Under the pieces are notes generated by a model. It ran no database searches, was not told the origin of the DNA, and saw only the letters and a list, made by a program, of their open reading frames with translations. The translations under genes were made by a program, and so were the position numbers. From positions 73,906,742 through 73,970,741 of the forward strand of contig OX457026.1 of the NCBI GenBank assembly GCA_949752745.1: 64,000 nucleotides of DNA, read 5' to 3'. Positions 58,801 through 64,000 of the stretch are shown here, piece by piece. Within the stretch, counting starts at the first letter, position 1; each line of letters opens with the position of its first letter. The DNA comes from Protula sp. h YS-2021 (lineage: Eukaryota; Annelida; Polychaeta; Sabellida; Serpulidae).

Positions 58801-60768
58801 GGCCTTTGTTAGAAGCTATGGTTTTTTAGCACGCGATTAGGTCCGCTTCATGCCCCGTGTTGTCTCCTCAGTACCCTACACAATGGGGCGGCACGCAGAC
58901 CGATCCACTCCCATAAAATGTACCAAGTTTGGCCAGTTTTGAATTGCAGGAGGGAGGGGGGGGGGCGGTTGTGCGTAAAATGCAGTACGGATCACTTGGA
59001 AGACAAATAATTATGCTGGGCAGCAAAACTTCGGGGCAGGAAAAAATGTTCATTAACAAGAGGTGCTGATTATTGTGAAATTTGTGAAGGGCTTGTAAGG
59101 TCTTCACAAAGGTACACGTAAGTGTTTGTGTTCTGTATAGCTCTGTGGGTCCATTATATTTTGGTTTAAGCAATCACACTCTTTATTATTTAGTGCGATT
59201 TATTTTTAGTAATTTAGAAAAAAAAAGTTTCTCGTCACCAGTTTGTGTTGATAAAACAAATCAATTTCAAAACCAAGAGCAAAAGGGTTTGCTATGTTGC
59301 CCGCCCCCCCCCCGTCCCACCTTTTGGGTATAAAATTCAAACAAGCCGAAGATAATAATGTTAACTGGCACAGATGGAGTAACTTGCGAACGGAATACAC
59401 GATTAGGAAGGCAACCGCCAAACAGTACTTTTTATCATTTAAAATACAGGGGATTGAATGTTACGAGGATATAATCATTTATCGGGCGGTGACACGAGCG
59501 CAAAGTCCTAGGGCACAAGACTCGAGTGGAGTCGAGACACACTTTTATAAAACATACACACAAAAAATACACCCTAACAAAAGCACGGCCATCTGTCGCG
59601 TTCTTGCCGCTGACATTTTAATCGCTTACGCTAAGGAATATAGGCCTTATAGTCTCTTCAGACACCATTTTCAAAGATAATTTGGCAGAAGAAAAATGCA
59701 CGCTGTGATACTTTAAAATATACGCCATATAATATATCATGAAGAGGTTTTGCCATTGGTTGTATCCTATCATGTTATTTTGATTCAAATTTCAAATAAT
59801 TCTACAATTTAGAAAAAAAGAAGAACTGTTTAGCAGACGAAACAGTCGCCGACTAACCAAGTCCTGCAATTTATTTCAAGTTGCATATCGTCTCATTAAA
59901 TTTCTGGTGGCGGATACAGTTTATCTGCATGGTATTTAGAGAGTCAACGTCCAAACCATCTCGGAGCTTCACTTAGTGTTGTTTTTCTTTCCACACAATT
60001 ACGGTTGCAATCAACTTGAGTATTCAGAAAAGAAGCTGTAATTGCAATTAAATAGATTTTTCCTTGATTACATGTCCATTTTGGAGTATTCTCTCTTCTT
60101 TCTCTCTCCCTCCCTCCAACATGTTATCGACTAATATTCTTTGCGATTATAGTTATCTGGACTCTTGACTCAAATATCCCGTTCACCTCATAACTTATCA
60201 TCTTAGGTGATAATTGTGTAGCAATAAACCGCAATTCCCACACTCTCCGGAGATAAGGAAATAATGAAGAGCTGAATAATCAAATTTTTAAATTGTTTTG
60301 CATAAATGACGCCTTTGCAAAACTCCTGCAATCTCCAATACCTACCTGCCATGACCCATGAAATCACTAACGGGTCACCCCAATAAGTGCCTGGCCTACA
60401 ATTCCAGATGCCCCTCCACTCCAACAATTTCAGATCCCTAATTTTTTTGACATCAGCGTTTCTCTACATTATACTTTCCCACTGCCCCCCCCCCCCCCCC
60501 ACAAGGGGCACAAAGGTGCTCCGGCAAAACTTCACAACTCGTTTTATACAGCCCACACTAAACGCTACTAAAAGCGCGCAAAAACATTAACAACACCTGA
60601 ATAACAAACCAAGAAGGGCGAACAACATTTTTAAATCGTAAATGCTGGGAATATTTTTTTCAAAGACTTATTCCATACCTGGTAGGATTGTATTGGTTGC
60701 AACTCCGCGTAGTCCATCATGATGCTTCCCGGCCCGTAGTGTCCCTCGATGCCTCGCATTTTATACAT
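26000..60768 (-). CDS. E-protein transcription factor gene (class I bHLH; TCF4/TCF12/daughterless family)
   Basis: The coding exons, read right to left, are as follows. Alternative starts: 60679-60768, 55074-55151, 49348-49410, 43237-43308 and 36873-37088. Shared: 48122-48223, 42892-42988, 42040-42107, 40137-40355 and 34203-34399. Basic region, one of 33475-33597 or 33303-33425. HLH, one of 31428-31573, 30575-30720, 29987-30132 or 29280-29425. Last exon 28132-28277 or 26000-26781. All junctions are GT/AG and phases agree. Family marks are [52 protein letters not shown] and [19 protein letters not shown]-proteins bind CANNTG E-boxes as homodimers or with tissue-specific bHLH partners and are inhibited by Id proteins. 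The N-terminal LDFS activation domain (AD1) is not seen; its exons may lie beyond 64 kb. Confidence 0.95.
28131..28136 (-). terminator. AATAAA overlapping the exon 9a stop codon
   Basis: The minus strand reads AAATAAAATAC at the stop, so a polyadenylation hexamer overlaps TAA. It could allow an extremely short 3' UTR or be chance in AT-rich DNA. Confidence 0.25.
28132..28277 (-). CDS. Exon 9a: canonical E-protein C-terminus
   Basis: The acceptor TTAATTGTAG precedes 28277. The exon begins AG AGA AAC, completing the codon split by the HLH exons to give [20 protein letters not shown]. This is the near-invariant segment right after helix 2 in vertebrate E-proteins. A short tail ([18 protein letters not shown] ... 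CRK) follows and stops at 28132, similar in length to the vertebrate C-terminus. This is the strongest single marker that the gene is an E-protein. It is one of two terminal exons that fit the same phase. Confidence 0.93.
29280..29425 (-). CDS. Exon 8d: alternative HLH exon, fourth copy
   Basis: The acceptor GCATTATTCAG and donor GTAGGTCGC bound 146 bp with entry phase 2 and exit phase 1. It encodes [17 protein letters not shown], then [15 protein letters not shown], then [17 protein letters not shown]. By hand count 35 of 49 residues match exon 8b. Helix 1 has Val where 8b/8c have Cys, as in vertebrate TCF4. The loop SDRAQTKL resembles the E47 pattern. All hydrophobic core positions are kept, so it should fold. 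It lies closest to the terminal exons, with a 1,002-nt intron to 9a. Confidence 0.9.
29987..30132 (-). CDS. Exon 8c: alternative HLH exon, third copy
   Basis: The acceptor CTGTCCCTCTAG and donor GTGTGTGC bound 146 bp in the same phases as the other copies. It encodes [31 protein letters not shown] and [17 protein letters not shown]. It is closest to 8b, with 43 of 49 residues identical by hand count, and shares the first 15 nt, indicating the most recent duplication. The unusual change is helix 1 NEAFKELG to NEAIQELG: Phe to Ile at a core position and Lys to Gln beside it. It retains the helix-1 Cys (RMCTLH). No stop or splice damage. Confidence 0.92.
30404..30436. promoter_or_regulatory. Paired TGACGTCA sites forming a hairpin, between exons 8b and 8c
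   Basis: TGACGTCA at 30404-30411 and 30429-30436. With the intervening CTTTTCCCGAAAAG they could form a stem in DNA or pre-mRNA. Either CRE-like protein sites or an intronic RNA structure are possible; function unproven. Confidence 0.35.
30575..30720 (-). CDS. Exon 8b: alternative HLH exon, second copy (most canonical)
   Basis: The acceptor TCGCCTGTGTAG and donor GTATGTAT bound 146 bp, entry phase 2, exit phase 1. It encodes [31 protein letters not shown] and [17 protein letters not shown]. It is the copy closest to vertebrate E2A in helix 1 and loop (GRMC, DKPQTKL). Helix 1 has the Cys that in vertebrate E2A has been reported to form an intermolecular disulfide in homodimers. A second Cys three residues on (HMCND) is unusual. 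Introns of 707 nt (to 8a) and 442 nt (to 8c) flank it. Confidence 0.94.
31428..31573 (-). CDS. Exon 8a: alternative HLH exon, first copy (divergent loop)
   Basis: The acceptor AACTATTGTGTAG and donor GTAAAAAAG bound 146 bp in the same phases. It encodes [31 protein letters not shown] and [17 protein letters not shown]. By hand count 36 of 49 residues match 8b. The LRVRD start and EQQVR end are the vertebrate-like forms. The loop is odd: the family D-K-x-Q-T-K-L becomes G-Q-P-M-T-K-L, losing an acidic and a basic residue. Helix 1 has Leu in place of Cys/Val. A 1,729-nt intron separates it from exon 7b. Confidence 0.92.
33303..33425 (-). CDS. Exon 7b: alternative basic-region exon, second copy
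   Basis: The acceptor TTGCATTTGCAG and donor GTCAGAAC bound 123 bp, phase 2 in and out. It encodes [20 protein letters not shown], an acidic linker, then [17 protein letters not shown], the DNA-contacting basic region. Compared with 7a, [10 protein letters not shown] becomes [10 protein letters not shown]: a Gln-to-His and an Ala-to-Thr change next to the invariant Glu that reads the CA half of the E-box in bHLH structures. The final Arg codon is completed by the first base of whichever HLH exon follows. Only 49 nt separate it from 7a. Confidence 0.9.
33475..33597 (-). CDS. Exon 7a: alternative basic-region exon, first copy
   Basis: The acceptor GGCTCTTCCAG and donor GTAGGCCCC bound 123 bp, phase 2 in and out, identical in length to 7b. 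It encodes [20 protein letters not shown], an acidic linker, then [18 protein letters not shown]. This is the standard E-protein basic region except that the usual KERR reads KVRR. The NNARER|V/L/I-R-V-R-D junction with exon 8 is where an intron splits the bHLH. In vertebrate E2A, as I recall, the alternative E12/E47 exons carry the whole bHLH instead. Confidence 0.94.
33623..33763. promoter_or_regulatory. Three CACGTG E-boxes in the intron next to exon 7a
   Basis: CACGTG at 33623-33628, 33630-33635 and 33758-33763. Three exact palindromic E-boxes within 141 bp is more than expected in this AT-rich DNA. They could be bHLH-binding sites, even autoregulatory, but no direct evidence exists. Confidence 0.3.
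34203..34399 (-). CDS. Exon 6: acidic/Ser-rich linker before the bHLH
   Basis: The acceptor TGTGCATTTCAG and donor GTATTTTTT bound 197 bp, phase 0 in and phase 2 out. It encodes [20 protein letters not shown] ... [18 protein letters not shown] ... SSQPPAKKS. This corresponds to the vertebrate GSSEIKSDDEGDE-type region upstream of the basic domain. IKVEKD fits a sumoylation-type psi-K-x-E consensus, and PPAKKSR could serve as a nuclear localisation signal. It is shared by all isoforms, being downstream of every start exon found. Confidence 0.88.
36873..37088 (-). CDS. Exon 1e: candidate internal alternative first exon (short isoform)
   Basis: The ATG at 37088 opens 72 codons ending AEAVSQ at a CAG|GTAGGTG donor, phase 0, compatible with exon 6. 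The peptide is extraordinarily aromatic ([18 protein letters not shown]), then Asn/Gln/Ala-rich. It lies between exons 5 and 6, so a transcript starting here would lack exons 2-5, giving a short bHLH isoform like those of vertebrate TCF4/TCF12. No clear acceptor precedes the ATG, so I prefer a first exon over an internal cassette. Some acceptor-like AGs exist upstream, so a cassette is not excluded. Confidence 0.65.
37089..40136. other. Intron 5 and upstream region of exon 1e
   Basis: No coding exon recognised. CCAAT-box-like ATTGG motifs (for example about 37388 and 37882) and a G-tract (about 37969-37988) lie upstream of exon 1e. If 1e is a first exon, its promoter should be here. Confidence 0.4.
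40137..40355 (-). CDS. Exon 5: AIHVLR region
   Basis: The acceptor TTTTGTTTCAG and donor GTAAGTGC bound 219 bp, phase 0 both ends, 73 codons. It begins [20 protein letters not shown], matching the conserved [20 protein letters not shown] segment of vertebrate E-proteins, part of the second activation region. A Gly/Pro/Met-rich linker follows ([20 protein letters not shown] ... [16 protein letters not shown]). The linker aligns only loosely with vertebrate sequence. Confidence 0.93.
42040..42107 (-). CDS. Exon 4: TSQW linker exon
   Basis: 68 bp, acceptor TTCTGTTGCGTAG, donor GTGAGTCC, phase 1 in and 0 out. It encodes (G)[20 protein letters not shown] then SL, corresponding to the vertebrate segment between SNPSTPVGSPP and LHSLQSR. 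The join [21 protein letters not shown] reproduces the family order, which fixes the frame. Confidence 0.85.
42892..42988 (-). CDS. Exon 3: SNPSTPV exon
   Basis: 97 bp, acceptor GTCTCGTTACAG, donor GTAGTGTT, phase 0 in and 1 out. It encodes [20 protein letters not shown] followed by [12 protein letters not shown]. The SNPSTPVxSPP core is a family signature. IYPTPEH matches the vertebrate IYSPDH start. Its phase-0 entry accepts exon 2-type upstream exons or the alternative start exon 1d. Confidence 0.92.
43237..43308 (-). CDS. Exon 1d: candidate alternative first exon
   Basis: The ATG at 43308 starts a 24-codon segment [24 protein letters not shown] ending at a strong TGG|GTAAGT donor, phase 0, 248 nt upstream of exon 3. 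The Tyr/Pro-rich short start resembles alternative starts of vertebrate TCF4/TCF12 (M-Y-C-A-Y-P type). A transcript from here would skip exon 2. Transcript evidence is absent. Confidence 0.6.
43309..47833. other. Intron region between exons 2 and 1d
   Basis: No exon recognised. A GC-richer patch at 46090-46260 is open on both strands but matches nothing I know. Coding segments found here in vertebrate relatives may be in the adjacent gap or too diverged to see. Confidence 0.35.
47834..48033. other. Assembly gap (200 N)
   Basis: Exactly 200 N, probably a placeholder of unknown true length. It borders exon 2 on its downstream side in the gene. Vertebrate relatives have several coding segments between the exon 2 and exon 3 regions, so coding sequence is probably missing here. 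Confidence 0.95.
48034..48077 (-). CDS. Possible exon 2 extension or next exon cut by the gap
   Basis: Downstream of exon 2 the frame stays open into the gap in two ways. Read-through from exon 2 gives [20 protein letters not shown] and onward. Alternatively, a 44-nt GT...AG segment (48078-48121; donor GTAAGTAC, acceptor ACTGTCTGCAG) can be removed, giving [14 protein letters not shown]. High GC compared with the flanks supports coding. A 44-nt intron would be very small. Confidence 0.4.
48122..48223 (-). CDS. Exon 2: YSPS...[12 protein letters not shown] exon
   Basis: The acceptor CTTCTGTTCGCAG and donor GTAAGTACG bound 102 bp, phase 0 both ends. It encodes [20 protein letters not shown] followed by [14 protein letters not shown]. 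This matches the vertebrate TCF4/TCF12 segment V-Y-x-P-S-x...DFNR...YPS-S/P-KP. In vertebrates this exon directly follows the short TCF4-A type start, as it would here with exon 1c. Confidence 0.93.
49348..49410 (-). CDS. Exon 1c: alternative first exon of TCF4-A type
   Basis: The ATG at 49410 begins 21 codons, [21 protein letters not shown], ending at a GG|GTAAGT donor in phase 0. M-F-C-T-Y-P ... L-Y-Y is close to the vertebrate TCF4-A/TCF12 short start (M-Y-C-A-Y-P ... L-M-Y-Y). Both precede the VYxPS exon. This suggests an alternative promoter kept since the bilaterian ancestor. Isoforms from here would lack the AD1 activation domain. Confidence 0.75.
50471..50524. repeat. (TA)n(CA)n(TA)n microsatellite
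   Basis: A TATATATAT then ACACACAC then ATATAT tract in the intron upstream of exon 1c. Confidence 0.95.
52488..52760. repeat. 42-bp direct repeat pair
   Basis: CACAAGGAACGCACAGTCAG... is identical for 42 bp at 52488-52529 and 52719-52760. Each copy follows a long C-tract (about 52408-52438 and 52613-52629). Confidence 0.9.
55074..55151 (-). CDS. Exon 1b: candidate alternative first exon
   Basis: The ATG at 55151 (context GGAAAAATGTC, in-frame stop a few codons upstream) opens 26 codons, [26 protein letters not shown], ending CAG|GTAAGCGC in phase 0. Phase matches exon 2. The peptide resembles no E-protein N-terminus I recognise. The donor quality, upstream in-frame stop and local GC rise support a start exon. 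Confidence 0.6.
55152..60678. other. Intron between exons 1a and 1b
   Basis: No exon supported. AT-rich, with a (TA)n tract and several C-tracts. Open frames up to 128 residues (for example plus strand 59294-59680) lack motifs and are taken as chance. Confidence 0.4.
55810..55896. repeat. (TA)n microsatellite
   Basis: About 65 bp of pure TA followed by TACATATG-type variants, in the intron between exons 1a and 1b. Short Tyr-Ile frames here are artefacts. Confidence 0.97.
60679..60768 (-). CDS. Exon 1a: candidate first exon (most upstream in window)
   Basis: The ATG at 60768, with a second in-frame ATG at 60759, encodes [30 protein letters not shown]. It ends at CAG|GTATGG in phase 0. An in-frame stop lies eight codons upstream. 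The phase fits exon 2. It lacks the LSDLLDF motif of AD1, so it is either another alternative start or the local form of the N-terminus. Further exons may lie beyond 64 kb. Confidence 0.6.

Positions 60769-64000
<3,232 letters not shown>

Noticed and set aside
59294..59680. 128-residue plus-strand open frame
   Set aside because: No motif or family resemblance, no splice or promoter context; it lies in a large intron of a minus-strand gene.

Overview
The window is animal nuclear DNA: AT-rich, intron-containing, dense in transposon relics and microsatellites. The mix of a Polinton/Maverick, hAT, LINE and Ty3/gypsy relics and minisatellites ending in GACC/GACGG-type repeats resembles lophotrochozoan, probably molluscan, genomes. 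That assignment is inference; no rRNA or mitochondrial marker is present.

Left part (1-25.4 kb) is a transposon graveyard. It holds the 3' end of a hAT transposon (1-812), a complex satellite (about 1.77-3.26 kb) and a broken LINE (about 3.48-5.28 kb). A full-length but defective Ty3/gypsy element (5281-10713, 5-bp target duplication GGAGG) interrupts the LINE, and its gag carries a foldback MITE (5789-6354). After AT-rich DNA comes an internally deleted Polinton/Maverick (13519-18462) with 0.34-0.39 kb inverted repeats, a near-perfect 6-bp target duplication, and remnants of a packaging ATPase, a zinc-finger/acidic protein and PC4-like proteins. Minisatellites fill 19.9-22.4 kb.

Right part (about 26-60.8 kb, minus strand) is one long gene, an E-protein (class I bHLH factor; TCF4/TCF12/TCF3/daughterless family). 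I located exons by splice sites, reading phase and family resemblance. Five candidate alternative first exons (60.7, 55.1, 49.4, 43.3 and 37.0 kb) each have their own ATG and a phase-0 donor. Shared exons 2-6 follow, with an assembly gap beside exon 2.

The notable discovery is in the DNA-binding domain. The basic region is encoded by two alternative exons (33475-33597 and 33303-33425), each exactly 123 bp and phase-matched. Helix1-loop-helix2 is encoded by FOUR tandem alternative exons (31428-31573, 30575-30720, 29987-30132, 29280-29425), each exactly 146 bp, with the same phases and different residues. Because 146 is not a multiple of 3, only inclusion of exactly one HLH exon (or four) keeps the frame. 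There are also two possible 3' terminal exons (28132-28277, the conserved E-protein C-terminus; 26000-26781, a 259-residue novel tail). One gene could thus make up to 8 bHLH domains, before first- and last-exon choice is counted. This resembles an enlarged form of vertebrate E12/E47 exon choice. I know of no description of such an array in an E-protein gene, but could not search.
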